From positions 124,001 to 188,000 of the forward strand of contig CAKOMW010000001.1 in the NCBI GenBank assembly GCA_934096805.1: DNA of 64,000 nt, written 5' to 3'. A program made the position numbers and the translations under genes. This DNA is from an uncultured Bacilli bacterium (GTDB taxonomy: Bacteria > Bacillota_I > Bacilli_A > RF39 > UBA660). Below, piece by piece: positions 9,328 through 17,610 of this stretch (its first letter is position 1; each line of letters starts with the position of its first letter). The notes beneath the pieces were generated by a model. That model saw only the letters and a program-made list of their open reading frames with translations. It made no database searches and was not told the DNA's origin.

Positions 9328-9370
9328 AAAAAAAAGAAAGTAGTTGCGTTAAACTATTTCTTTCTTTTTT
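9328..9370 (-). terminator. Terminator after the acyl-CoA-synthetase-like gene
   Basis: Arms AAAGAAA-TAGTT and AACTA-TTTCTTT flank a short loop with a T-run on the minus strand; the hairpin covers the stop codon region. Confidence 0.65.
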
Positions 9371-11165
9371 TAATGTTTTGTTTTCTTCTTTCTGTAGCAT
9401 CTTTGGTTAATGTTGTAATGTCTGTTTTACCAATTGATGTTTGTGGAAGTTTGTCTACAAAGTATATTTCTACTGGTCTAGAGTAGTTACTTATTTTTTG
9501 ACATTGTTCCATTATTTTGACTATCATTTGTTTTTCGTCTTTATTGCTGGATACTACGTATGCTACAGGAACGCTTGATTTTACTTCATCTGGGACTCCA
9601 ACTACTGAAACGTCTTCTACTTCTTCGGTTTTCATTATGCAGTCTTCGATTACATCAGGGAAGAATTTTATTGGTGCATCGTCATCTCCGACTGTTAGGT
9701 GTATTCTTTTCATTCTTCCTAGGTGGTGTAGGCCATCGTATTCATCAACTAGTCCATAGTCTCCGGTGTGAATCCATCTTATACCGTCACTATGTACTTT
9801 GAACACTTGATCTGTTTCTTCTTTATTGTTCATATATCCTTTTGTCAAAGTTGGGCTTGTTAGGCATATTTCTCCTTCTTTTCCACGTTCGACTTCTTTG
9901 TCGCTTCTTATTATGTTGTCATTTTGATCAATGTCTACTTTTACAATTTTTACATTGCTATTAACTAGAGGAATTGTTCTATATATGTTTGGTCCCACGA
10001 TGTGTTCATAAGCAGCACTTGAAATTAATTCATTCATTCCATATCCATTTTTTATTACTGTACCTACTGCTCCATGGTTTTCTAACCATTCGTTGAATTT
10101 TTTTACTTCTTCTTCGGTTAACGCTTCTCCTCCATAGCAGACTTCTTTTAGGTTTGATAGGTCTATGTTATCAAATCTTTTGTCTTTCATCATTCCTTTG
10201 AAATATGGGGCTACTGCCATGAAAGTAGATGGTTTATATTTTTTGAAAAGTGGATAGGCATCCATTGGATTAAATGTAGGATGGAGTACTAAGTTTACTC
10301 CCATACGTAGAGGCATATGCATGTTATTACATAGTCCAAAGCCTATATTCATTGGTAGAACTGTAACTATGTTGTCTCCCCTTTTTATGGTGTCTATTGT
10401 TGTTTCATATTGATGAACCATTGCATTGAAATTGTTGTTTGTTGCCTCAACTGCTTTAGGGAATCCAGTTGTTCCTCCAGTGTGCAGTATTACTGCTGTG
10501 TCATCAAAATTATATTCAGCACTTTTTACACTTCCTAGATATTGTTTGGCATATTGTAATAAGGCTTTGTCAAAATATATTGGGTTATTAGGATCTTCTA
10601 GTGCTTTTTCTATTTTAATTGTTTGGCCTTTTATAACGTCGCTAACTTTTTTTATGGTTTTTAAGTGTTTAGGTAGGTAGGTGTTGGGTGAAGTTAGAAT
10701 GGTATTTTTGATATTTACCTTTTTTAGAACTTCTTGAAATTTTTTATAGCTTGCGTCAAATATTATAACGTTGTTTACTGGTGTTTCCTTTAGATAGTGT
10801 TCAAATTCGCTTGATGAAGCCATTGGCGTTATCATATTCGGAATTGCTCCGATGTTGTTTAGAGCATAGAATGCCACTAATCCTTCGATAAAGTTTGGCG
10901 TGCTTATTGGCACATATTCTCCTTTTTCTATTCCCATTGCTTTAAATGTTCTTATGGCGTCATCAAGTAATTTAAAAAATTCTTTGTATGATAGTGTATT
11001 ACCGTAGTATGTTATTGCTTTATCATTTATGTTTTCTCCTAAGTTATTTTCTTTCATATAGTCTACTATCTTTAAGTCTTTTACTTGATTATTTATTGAA
11101 TTTTCTGGGTAATATTTTAAAAATCTTTTTTCTTGTGATGGTTTTTGATTGTTATTTTTTTCCAT
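9354..11165 (-). CDS. AMP-forming acyl-CoA synthetase-like enzyme
   Basis: Member of the adenylate-forming (ANL) superfamily, 603 aa. It shows the AMP-binding loop ILHTGGTTGFPKAVE near residue 230, the adenine-binding NGYGMNE, and the hinge TGDYGLVDEYDGLHHLGRMKR near residue 475; a C-terminal SIGKTDITTL provides the catalytic Lys. The closest fit is a fatty-acid/acyl-CoA ligase, but substrate cannot be read from sequence. The start is supported by GGGGGATG upstream. It is a single-gene unit with its own promoter and terminator, and its promoter carries an inverted repeat that may bind a regulator. Confidence 0.85.
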   Translation of the reverse strand: MEKNNNQKPSQEKRFLKYYPENSINNQVKDLKIVDYMKENNLGENINDKAITYYGNTLSYKEFFKLLDDAIRTFKAMGIEKGEYVPISTPNFIEGLVAFYALNNIGAIPNMITPMASSSEFEHYLKETPVNNVIIFDASYKKFQEVLKKVNIKNTILTSPNTYLPKHLKTIKKVSDVIKGQTIKIEKALEDPNNPIYFDKALLQYAKQYLGSVKSAEYNFDDTAVILHTGGTTGFPKAVEATNNNFNAMVHQYETTIDTIKRGDNIVTVLPMNIGFGLCNNMHMPLRMGVNLVLHPTFNPMDAYPLFKKYKPSTFMAVAPYFKGMMKDKRFDNIDLSNLKEVCYGGEALTEEEVKKFNEWLENHGAVGTVIKNGYGMNELISSAAYEHIVGPNIYRTIPLVNSNVKIVKVDIDQNDNIIRSDKEVERGKEGEICLTSPTLTKGYMNNKEETDQVFKVHSDGIRWIHTGDYGLVDEYDGLHHLGRMKRIHLTVGDDDAPIKFFPDVIEDCIMKTEEVEDVSVVGVPDEVKSSVPVAYVVSSNKDEKQMIVKIMEQCQKISNYSRPVEIYFVDKLPQTSIGKTDITTLTKDATERRKQNIKKRKK

Positions 11166-11186
11166 GGTAATTCATCCCCCTTAATG

Positions 11187-11227
11187 AAATATGGCATAAT
11201 TATACCATATTTTGACTTTTTTGTCTA
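11187..11227 (-). promoter_or_regulatory. Promoter with inverted repeat for the acyl-CoA-synthetase-like gene
   Basis: -35 TAGACA (11222-11227), 17-base spacer, -10 TATAAT (11199-11204). The -10 box lies inside the 10-base spacer of a perfect inverted repeat AAATATGG/CCATATTT (11187-11194 and 11205-11212). A protein bound there would block RNA polymerase. Confidence 0.65.
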
Positions 11228-11286
11228 TATTTTTATTTTATTAAGGTTTAACTTTTGATTTAGTCTTTTTGGGTTTTATGGTGTAT

Positions 11287-11310
11287 AAAAAAAGAGAAAT
11301 TTTTCTCTTA
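11287..11310 (-). terminator. Terminator of the sigH cluster
   Basis: AAGAGAAA/TTTCTCTT stem followed by a T-run on the minus strand, at the end of the 136-aa membrane protein gene. Confidence 0.75.
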
Positions 11311-11715
11311 TATGAAATTAAATATAAAGAATGATACTGCGAAGACAAGCACTATTAGTAATAGGACTACTGTGAATGTTAAAACAGTAGATAAACCATT
11401 TTGGTTAGGATAGATTGTTGGTGATTGTTCATAGGTGCTTTGATAATTAGAATAGTTTTGATAGTTGTCTTCCTGGCTTTTTGAATATCTTGGAGTTGGT
11501 GTTGGACCTCCCATTTCTCTTACTCTTACTAATTGTTTGGCACCAATACTATTTTGCATGGTGTTGTTATTACTAATTTCTTGATTATTGCTTTGATTAT
11601 TTTGTTGGTAGGTATCATTTTTCACTTGTTCAAATGATTGTTTCACTTCGTTTATTGTAGTGGGTAGTTTTTCCATGAATTTATCTTCTGCAAAGTCAAA
11701 TAGATTTTTATTCAT
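11308..11715 (-). CDS. Unknown protein with C-terminal membrane anchor
   Basis: No family recognised. The 135-aa product has an N-terminal region with KLPTTINEVKQSFEQVK, a low-complexity Gln/Asn middle, a Pro/Thr patch (GGPTPTPRYS) and one membrane segment at the extreme C-terminus (VLTFTVVLLLIVLVFAVSFF). The topology suggests a tail-anchored protein with its body in the cytoplasm. The ATG at 11715 is chosen over an upstream GTG because AAAGGTGGGG sits eight bases before it. The gene overlaps the end of the preceding 201-aa gene region and is probably translated together with it. In Bacillus the genes after sigH here are rpmG, secE and nusG, which are absent. Confidence 0.75.
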   Translation of the reverse strand: MNKNLFDFAEDKFMEKLPTTINEVKQSFEQVKNDTYQQNNQSNNQEISNNNTMQNSIGAKQLVRVREMGGPTPTPRYSKSQEDNYQNYSNYQSTYEQSPTIYPNQNGLSTVLTFTVVLLLIVLVFAVSFFIFNFI

Positions 11716-11716
11716 A

Positions 11717-12322
11717 TTATTCCCCACCTTTCATTATTCTTTCAGTTTTTTTAACAATAACAGATGTTACTTTTTTCATTTGTTCGTTGTTTAGATGATA
11801 TGGTTCTAGTGATGTTTGAACTTCTGTTTTTACTTTGTCTATAAAGTTATCTTTATAGTATTCTGAGAATGACTTAGTGTAGTCCATTCTTAAGAAAATA
11901 CTTATGAAATATTCTTGTAACCAATTAGGCACTTTACTCATGTAATAATTAAAATTTTCTAGAACTACTAGGTCATTGAAGATTGCACTGTGGTCTTCAT
12001 TTACGTACCATCCTAGGACCATTAATGCAAAGGAAATTCTTTTGTGTTCGAATGAACTTTTTCTATCGGCAATCAAACTAATTCCAGTGTTAACGCCGGC
12101 AATTGTCTTGTCATTTTCTGCGAATAAATTATCTGGTAGAATAATTTGTCCGGTTGTTGGATTTATTTTTATTTCGTCTAAGTTTATTCTTACTAGTGGT
12201 CTTTGTTCTTTTTCAATGGTGTCGCATACTGTTTTCATTAGACGACAAAAAGTTTGTACTTTAAAAGTATAATTTTCTTTATTATCAATGAATTGTCTTA
12301 GTGATATAACGTTATTATCCAT
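11717..12322 (-). CDS. Unknown 201-aa protein, possible kinase-fold remnant
   Basis: No confident family. Soluble, no membrane segment. Weak features recall the C-lobe of Ser/Thr kinases: RINLDEIKINPTTGQIILPD resembles a catalytic loop of the DIKPxNIL type but lacks the catalytic HRD, and SFALMVLGWYV and VPNWLQEYFISIFLRMDY resemble helices F and H. This is inference from pattern only; a pseudokinase or an unrelated fold are both possible. It lies between sigH and a tail-anchored protein gene, directly upstream of the latter, so it may work with the membrane protein or regulate the sigma factor. Confidence 0.7.
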   Translation of the reverse strand: MDNNVISLRQFIDNKENYTFKVQTFCRLMKTVCDTIEKEQRPLVRINLDEIKINPTTGQIILPDNLFAENDKTIAGVNTGISLIADRKSSFEHKRISFALMVLGWYVNEDHSAIFNDLVVLENFNYYMSKVPNWLQEYFISIFLRMDYTKSFSEYYKDNFIDKVKTEVQTSLEPYHLNNEQMKKVTSVIVKKTERIMKGGE

Positions 12323-12380
12323 ATCTATACTCCTTATTGTAATAATTATAACATATTTTTTAATGATAATAAATATTTTT

Positions 12381-12971
12381 TTAGCTTTTTTCTTTTGTGT
12401 CTTGTAAGAATTTTCTTAATTTTTGTTTTGTTCTAAAGATGGAGTTGTCTACTTTTTTTAGATTTATGTCTAATAATTTTGATATTTCTTTGTAGGTAAA
12501 TGATGACATTTTTAAGAGAAAAATAGATGCATCTAGGGTTTTTAGGGTAAGACTAAATTCTAGAAGTTTTTGGTCTAAGTATAGGTCGTTGTATATTTTG
12601 TGGGTATCATTGTTTATGTCGTTTGGTTTTTCGTATTTTAGAGTGTCTTCGACTAGGTATTCATTGTATTTATTTTTTGCTTGTTTGGTACAGTATACGG
12701 AACAGGCATTTTTTAATGATTTAAATAAGTATGAGAAAAATTTTGTATTCGCTTGTGACTGATAGCTTGTGGCACTTTTGTATATTGCGATTCTCATTTC
12801 TTGGATTAATTCTTCTTTGTCAGTTGATGTTTGATTGGTATAGTTTTTTTGATAATAAAAAGCAAGGTAATTTAATAATGGTTCATATTTGTTCATTATT
12901 ATTTTCCATGCTTCTTCATCGTTTTCTCTTATCATATAGATTAGTTCTTCATCGTTTGGTTGATATTCCAT
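12381..12971 (-). CDS. sigH: Sigma-70 family factor, SigH type
   Basis: RNA polymerase sigma factor, 196 aa, with region 2 (residues about 8-90, MRENDEEAW, EELIQEMRIAIYKSATSY and FFSYLFKSLKNACSVY) and region 4 (about 140-195, FTYKEISKLLDINLKKVDNSIFRTKQKLRKFL). Size and domains fit the SigH/ECF-like class. The order cysS, mrnC, rlmB, then this gene is the Bacillus order around sigH, which supports orthology. In Bacillus SigH starts sporulation and competence; cotE and a SpoIIQ-like gene also occur in this window. The start follows GGAGG closely and is ten bases after rlmB. Confidence 0.85.
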   Translation of the reverse strand: MEYQPNDEELIYMIRENDEEAWKIIMNKYEPLLNYLAFYYQKNYTNQTSTDKEELIQEMRIAIYKSATSYQSQANTKFFSYLFKSLKNACSVYCTKQAKNKYNEYLVEDTLKYEKPNDINNDTHKIYNDLYLDQKLLEFSLTLKTLDASIFLLKMSSFTYKEISKLLDINLKKVDNSIFRTKQKLRKFLQDTKEKS

Positions 12972-12981
12972 AGTTTCCTCC

Positions 12982-13677
12982 CTAAAGATTTCTTTGTCTT
13001 ACAACTTCGTATATTAATATACCGGTTGCGACTGAAGCATTTAAACTTTCAAATTGTCCTTTCATAGGAATCGATACTATGTAATCTGATGATTTTTTTA
13101 CTAATTCTGAGACTCCACTTCCCTCGTTGCCTATTATGAGGCAAGTTTTAGCGTCGTACTCTACTTGGCTATAATTTTGTCCGTTCATGTCTGCTGCGTA
13201 GAACCAATAGCCTTTGTCTTTTAAGTATTTTATTGTATGGTTTAAGTTTGCTACCATGCAAATTTTACTTCTTATGGCTGCACCACTGCTGGTTTTCATA
13301 ACGGTTTGATTTACTTTAACACTTCTTTGTTTAGGAATTATAATTCCGTCTACTCCTGCGGCTAGGCAGGTTCTTATTATTGCACCAAAGTTGTGCGTGT
13401 CTTCTAAGTGGTCTAACATTATTATGAAGCCGTTTTCTTTTATTATTTCATCGATATCGCAGTATTCAAATTCCTCGATATCTAATATTATACCTTGATG
13501 ATTTCCATTTGCAAGTTCATCTAATTCATTTTTGGTACAGAAAACTGGCTTCAATTTTAAGTTTTCTATAAGGGAAATTAGGGTTTTGTCCCTAAAACGA
13601 GGGTCCAAATATACTTTTTTGATGTTTTTACTATTTTTTAATGTTTCATAACAACTGTTTCTTCCATATACTATCAT
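12982..13677 (-). CDS. rlmB: 23S rRNA (guanosine-2'-O)-methyltransferase
   Basis: SPOUT-class rRNA methyltransferase of the TrmH/RlmB family; adds a 2'-O-methyl group to a guanosine in domain V of 23S rRNA. The protein (about 231 aa) has an N-terminal substrate-binding domain beginning MIVYGRNSCYE, and the knot motifs LDHLEDTHNFGAIIRT, LIIGNEGSGV and IPMKGQFESLNASVAT. The ATG at 13677 is preferred over an upstream TTG because AAGAGGTATAAT precedes it. It follows mrnC and precedes sigH, as in Bacillus. Confidence 0.93.
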   Translation of the reverse strand: MIVYGRNSCYETLKNSKNIKKVYLDPRFRDKTLISLIENLKLKPVFCTKNELDELANGNHQGIILDIEEFEYCDIDEIIKENGFIIMLDHLEDTHNFGAIIRTCLAAGVDGIIIPKQRSVKVNQTVMKTSSGAAIRSKICMVANLNHTIKYLKDKGYWFYAADMNGQNYSQVEYDAKTCLIIGNEGSGVSELVKKSSDYIVSIPMKGQFESLNASVATGILIYEVVRQRNL

Positions 13678-13687
13678 ATTATACCTC

Positions 13688-14056
13688 TTATTTATCAATG
13701 TTTATTATTTCATCAAATATTTCGTTTATTCTATTTTTTTGATTGTAATATAGGTGACCAATTAGTGCTTCAAAGGCTGTTGCATGTTTGTATGTTAAGA
13801 TGTCACAGTTTTTTGGTTTTTTATGGGTTTTGGTGTTTCTTCCTCTTCTTACTATTTCTAATTCTTCGGTTGTTAGTTTATCTTTCTTTATTAATTTGTT
13901 TAGAATATTGGCCTGACTTTTAGCGCTTACGAATTTTAGACTTTCGTTTTGGAGATCGTTTACTTTTACGATGTTTTGTTTTATGAGGTAATCTCTTACT
14001 AATACTTCATAAATGGCGTCTCCAATGAAAGCTAGCTGAAGCATACTTTTTTCCAT
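13688..14056 (-). CDS. mrnC: Mini-ribonuclease 3
   Basis: RNase III-like endonuclease lacking the double-stranded RNA-binding domain; in Bacillus it trims the ends of 23S rRNA precursors. The 122-aa protein has the catalytic-domain motifs LAFIGDAIYEVLVRDYL near the N-terminus and ATAFEALIGHLYY near the C-terminus, with the acidic residues of the active site retained, and RRGRN in between. It lies one base after the YugP-type gene and upstream of rlmB. Confidence 0.93.
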   Translation of the reverse strand: MEKSMLQLAFIGDAIYEVLVRDYLIKQNIVKVNDLQNESLKFVSAKSQANILNKLIKKDKLTTEELEIVRRGRNTKTHKKPKNCDILTYKHATAFEALIGHLYYNQKNRINEIFDEIINIDK

Positions 14057-14057
14057 T

Positions 14058-14723
14058 TTAATCTCTGTCCACTAAGGAAAGGAGTCTTACTACTTCGATT
14101 ATTGTAGTGGCAAGGCTTGCAACGTATGTTAAGGCTGCACTTGTTAGGACTTCTTTGGCATCATCTTTTTCTTCTTTTGTTACTAAGTCATATTTTTCTA
14201 AATAATTTAAGGCATCGCGTGAGGCACCAAACTCTACTGGAAGGGTCACTAATTGAAATAGTAGAATGACTAGGATTAGGATTATTCCAAAGTAGAACAT
14301 TTGTAGTAATCCTGCAATTAGACCGATTAGGATTACGATGTAACCTAGTTTAGTGCTGAAGTTAACGAATGGAACAAGAAAGCTTCTTATTTGCATAAAT
14401 TTATTACCATTTTTATGTTGAATTGCATGGCCACACTCGTGTGCTGCTACTGCTATGGCACTGATGCTGGTTCCATTGAATACGTTTTTTGATAGTCTTA
14501 CTACTTTTGACTTTGGATCATAATGGTCAGTTAGATAACCTTTGGTTTCTACTATGTAAACTTTGTCTAAATCATTTTTCTCTAGTATTTTTTTGGCCAC
14601 TTCAAAGCCAGTTAAGTCTTTTTTATTTTTAATTGTATTGTATTTATTGTATGTAACTTTTATATATATTTGTGCCAATACTGTTATTAGTATTGATAGC
14701 ATTCCTAGTATGTAATATGTCAT
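14058..14723 (-). CDS. YugP-type zinc metallopeptidase
   Basis: Membrane protein of 221 aa from the neutral zinc metallopeptidase family typified by YugP. The zinc site AVAAHECGHAIQHK (HExxH) is near residue 95, with membrane helices at the N-terminus, two in the middle (FLVPFVNFSTKLGYIVILIG and the FYFGIILILVILLFQ segment) and one near the C-terminus. An EFGASRDALNYL segment after the helices matches the third-ligand region of the family. Substrate is unknown. It is inserted between cysS and mrnC, where Bacillus has no such gene, and is tightly spaced with both. Confidence 0.85.
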   Translation of the reverse strand: MTYYILGMLSILITVLAQIYIKVTYNKYNTIKNKKDLTGFEVAKKILEKNDLDKVYIVETKGYLTDHYDPKSKVVRLSKNVFNGTSISAIAVAAHECGHAIQHKNGNKFMQIRSFLVPFVNFSTKLGYIVILIGLIAGLLQMFYFGIILILVILLFQLVTLPVEFGASRDALNYLEKYDLVTKEEKDDAKEVLTSAALTYVASLATTIIEVVRLLSLVDRD

Positions 14724-14734
14724 TTAATCACCTC

Positions 14735-16132
14735 TTATATTATTTGATAGGTTGTTCCATCTTTGGTATCTATTAGTTTTATGCCTTTTTGTTCTAGATC
14801 GTTTCTAATTTTATCAGCTGTTGTATAGTCTTTATTTTGCTTTGCCTCAGTTCTTATTTTTATTTGGTCTTCGATGTATTTTTTTGTTGTTTCGTCTAAC
14901 TCTTTTTGTTCTATTTTTAATAAATCAAGTGATAGAACTGTGTCAAAGTCTTTTATTAGTTCTAATTTTGTTGTTCCATTTATTTCTTGATCTTTTAAAA
15001 TATCATAAATTAAGGTTATAGCATTAGCTGTGTTTAAGTCATTAGAAAGGCTTTCTTTGAACTTTTCTTTATATTCTTTTATTTTGTTATCTTGAATTTG
15101 TTCTTCTTTTTTCAGATTTTTGATGCGTGATTTTAATTTTTGGTAAGCAAGTGATGCTTGTTCTAGTCCTTCGTATGAGAAAACTAATTGTTTTCTGTAA
15201 TGGCTTGTTAAACACATGTATCTAAAGGCTAGAGGGTCGTATCCTTTTTCTTTTAAGACTGATACGGTTAGGGTTGCTCCTTTGCTTTTTGACATTTTTC
15301 CTGTTTCGTCCATTAGATGTTCATTGTGAAACCAGTAATTACACCATTTGTGGCCTAGATAGGCTTCACTTTGAGCTATTTCGTTGGTGTGGTGAGGAAA
15401 GATGTTGTCTACTCCTCCTCCGTGAATATCTAGGTGTTCTCCTAAAAAATGAATGCTTATTCCAGTACATTCTATGTGCCAACCTGGATAACCTGTTCCA
15501 AATGGAGAATCCCATTTTAGTTCTTGGTCTTCAAATTTTGATTTAGTAAACCAAAGGGCAAAGTCTGCTTGATTTCTTTTGTTTTTATCTTCGGTTACGT
15601 TTTCACGGGCTCCAACGACCATTTCATCTTCTTTATGATTGGTTAGTTGATAATAGTCTTGTAGTTTGCTTATGTCAAAGTAAACATTGCCTCCATTTTG
15701 ATAGGCATATCCTTTTTCTAGTAGTTTTGTAATTATTTTTATGTAATCGTTTATATGCTTTGTGGCAGGACTTACGATGTCTGGTCTTCTATTGTTTAGA
15801 AGTTCAAAGTCTTGAAAGAAGGCGTCTGTATAATAGTTTGCTATGTCGAGGACGCTTTTCTTTTTTTCTTTAGCACTTTTTACCATTTTATCTTCACCGG
15901 TGTCAGAGTCGCTTGTTAGGTGTCCAACGTCTGTTATGTTCATTACTCTAGTGACGTTGTATCCTAGGTATCTTAGGGTTTTGTCTAGTATGTCATGGCC
16001 AATATAGTTTCTCATGTTTCCAATATGTTGGTCATGGTATACTGTTGGCCCACATGTATAAAATGATACGTTGTTTTTATCATTTGGTATGAATTCTTCG
16101 ACTTTTTTATTTAGGGTATTATAAAATTTCAT
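14735..16132 (-). CDS. cysS: Cysteinyl-tRNA synthetase
   Basis: Class I synthetase for tRNA-Cys, 465 aa. It begins with a standard N-terminus and has FYTCGPTVYHDQHIGNMR, where the Cys and the HIGN signature bind zinc and ATP; the zinc ligands GWHIECTG and HHTNEIAQSEA; and the KMSKSKGA loop near residue 270. The C-terminal anticodon-binding region is present. It is four bases after gltX, whose stop overlaps the cysS ribosome site (AGGTGAT). Confidence 0.97.
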   Translation of the reverse strand: MKFYNTLNKKVEEFIPNDKNNVSFYTCGPTVYHDQHIGNMRNYIGHDILDKTLRYLGYNVTRVMNITDVGHLTSDSDTGEDKMVKSAKEKKKSVLDIANYYTDAFFQDFELLNNRRPDIVSPATKHINDYIKIITKLLEKGYAYQNGGNVYFDISKLQDYYQLTNHKEDEMVVGARENVTEDKNKRNQADFALWFTKSKFEDQELKWDSPFGTGYPGWHIECTGISIHFLGEHLDIHGGGVDNIFPHHTNEIAQSEAYLGHKWCNYWFHNEHLMDETGKMSKSKGATLTVSVLKEKGYDPLAFRYMCLTSHYRKQLVFSYEGLEQASLAYQKLKSRIKNLKKEEQIQDNKIKEYKEKFKESLSNDLNTANAITLIYDILKDQEINGTTKLELIKDFDTVLSLDLLKIEQKELDETTKKYIEDQIKIRTEAKQNKDYTTADKIRNDLEQKGIKLIDTKDGTTYQII

Positions 16133-16136
16133 TTTA

Positions 16137-17564
16137 TCACCTACTTAATCTGTTTATGATTGTTTCTTTTCCTAACAGATAGATTGTATCTGGCAGTTCA
16201 GGACCATGCATTTGGCCACTTACTTTTATTCTAATTGGCATGTATAACATTTTTCCTTTTACTTGTGCTTTTTCTTTGGTGTTGTTAATAGCATTGATAA
16301 TGTTTTCAAGGCTCCATTCATTTATGTTTTCTATTTCTTTTTTAAATGTTTGGATTGTATTTTCTATTCCTTCTTGATTCATAAATTCTTGACATTCTTC
16401 GGTTAGATTTATTTTGTCTTTAAAGAAGAGGTCTGTTAGTTCGACAATTTCCTTTCCGTAACTTAGATGGTTTTGATATATTTCTATTAAATGATTTATC
16501 CAAGACTCTTCTTTATCATCTAAATTGTATGCTTCTTTTAGAAATGGTAAGCATAGTTTTATGATTTCTTCTTTGGTTAATTGTTTTATGTAATGAGCAT
16601 TAAACCATTTTAGTTTTTTTAAGTCGTATGAGCTTGATGACTTACTGATTCTTGTTGGATCAAATTCTTTTATTAGTTCTTCCATTGTAAATATTTCTTT
16701 GTTGTCTTTTGGACTCCATCCTAGCAGTACTAAATAATTTGTAATTGCCATTGGTAAGTAACCTTCATTATATAGGTCCATGAATGAAGCGTCACCATTT
16801 CTTTTGCTTAGTTTATTTCCGTCTTCTCCAAGGACCATAGCGACATGGATGTAGGTTGGTTTTTCCCAACCGAATGCTTCATATAATAGGTTGTATTTTG
16901 CTGTTTGGTCTAAGTATTCTTTTCCGCGAACGACATGAGTTATTTCCATTAGATGGTCATCTATGATGTTGGCAAAGTTGTATGTTGGGAAGCCATCTGA
17001 TTTTAATAGTATTTGGTCTTCCAATATTTTGTTTTCTATTACTACTTCACCATATACTAAGTCATTTATTATTGTTTGTCCTTCTTTAGGCATTGCTTGT
17101 CTTATAACGTATGGTTCATTGTTTCTTAGTTTTTCTTCAATTTCTTCTTGAGTTAGATTCTTACAATGACCATCATACATAAATGGTTGTTTGTTTAGAC
17201 TTGCTATTTCACGAAGGTTTGTTAGTCTTTCTTCAGTGCAGAAGCAGTAGTAAGCTTTTTTCTTTTCTACTAGCTCTAAGGCATATTTTTTATAGATTTC
17301 TTTTCTTTCGCTTTGTACGTATGGACCATATTTACCTTCATTGTTTGGTCCTTCGTCTATTTCAAAATTACATAGTTTTAGTGTGTCATAAATAAAATCT
17401 ATTGCTCCTTCGACTTTTCTTGTTTGGTCTGTGTCTTCGATTCTTAGAATAAATTTTCCATTGTCTTTTTTTGCTAGTAAGTATTCAAAAATGGCTGTTC
17501 TTAAGTTTCCAATGTGCATGTATCCGGTTGGACTTGGTGCAAATCTTGTCCTTGTTTCTTTCAT
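16137..17564 (-). CDS. gltX: Glutamyl-tRNA synthetase
   Basis: Class I synthetase for tRNA-Glu (in many Firmicutes also tRNA-Gln), 475 aa. It shows RFAPSPTGYMHIGNLRTA at the start, the zinc-like CFCTEERL region and the KLSKRNGD loop near residue 245. The ATG at 17564 is chosen because AGAGGTGAT lies just before it; a longer frame adds 18 residues without support. It is the only gene in the window seen to end in TGA, followed at once by an in-frame TAA. No gatABC or glnS is visible here to decide Gln specificity. Confidence 0.96.
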   Translation of the reverse strand: MKETRTRFAPSPTGYMHIGNLRTAIFEYLLAKKDNGKFILRIEDTDQTRKVEGAIDFIYDTLKLCNFEIDEGPNNEGKYGPYVQSERKEIYKKYALELVEKKKAYYCFCTEERLTNLREIASLNKQPFMYDGHCKNLTQEEIEEKLRNNEPYVIRQAMPKEGQTIINDLVYGEVVIENKILEDQILLKSDGFPTYNFANIIDDHLMEITHVVRGKEYLDQTAKYNLLYEAFGWEKPTYIHVAMVLGEDGNKLSKRNGDASFMDLYNEGYLPMAITNYLVLLGWSPKDNKEIFTMEELIKEFDPTRISKSSSSYDLKKLKWFNAHYIKQLTKEEIIKLCLPFLKEAYNLDDKEESWINHLIEIYQNHLSYGKEIVELTDLFFKDKINLTEECQEFMNQEGIENTIQTFKKEIENINEWSLENIINAINNTKEKAQVKGKMLYMPIRIKVSGQMHGPELPDTIYLLGKETIINRLSR

Positions 17565-17610
17565 TTGTATCACCTCTTTAATAGTTAAAATTATATCAAA
17601 AAAACAAAGA

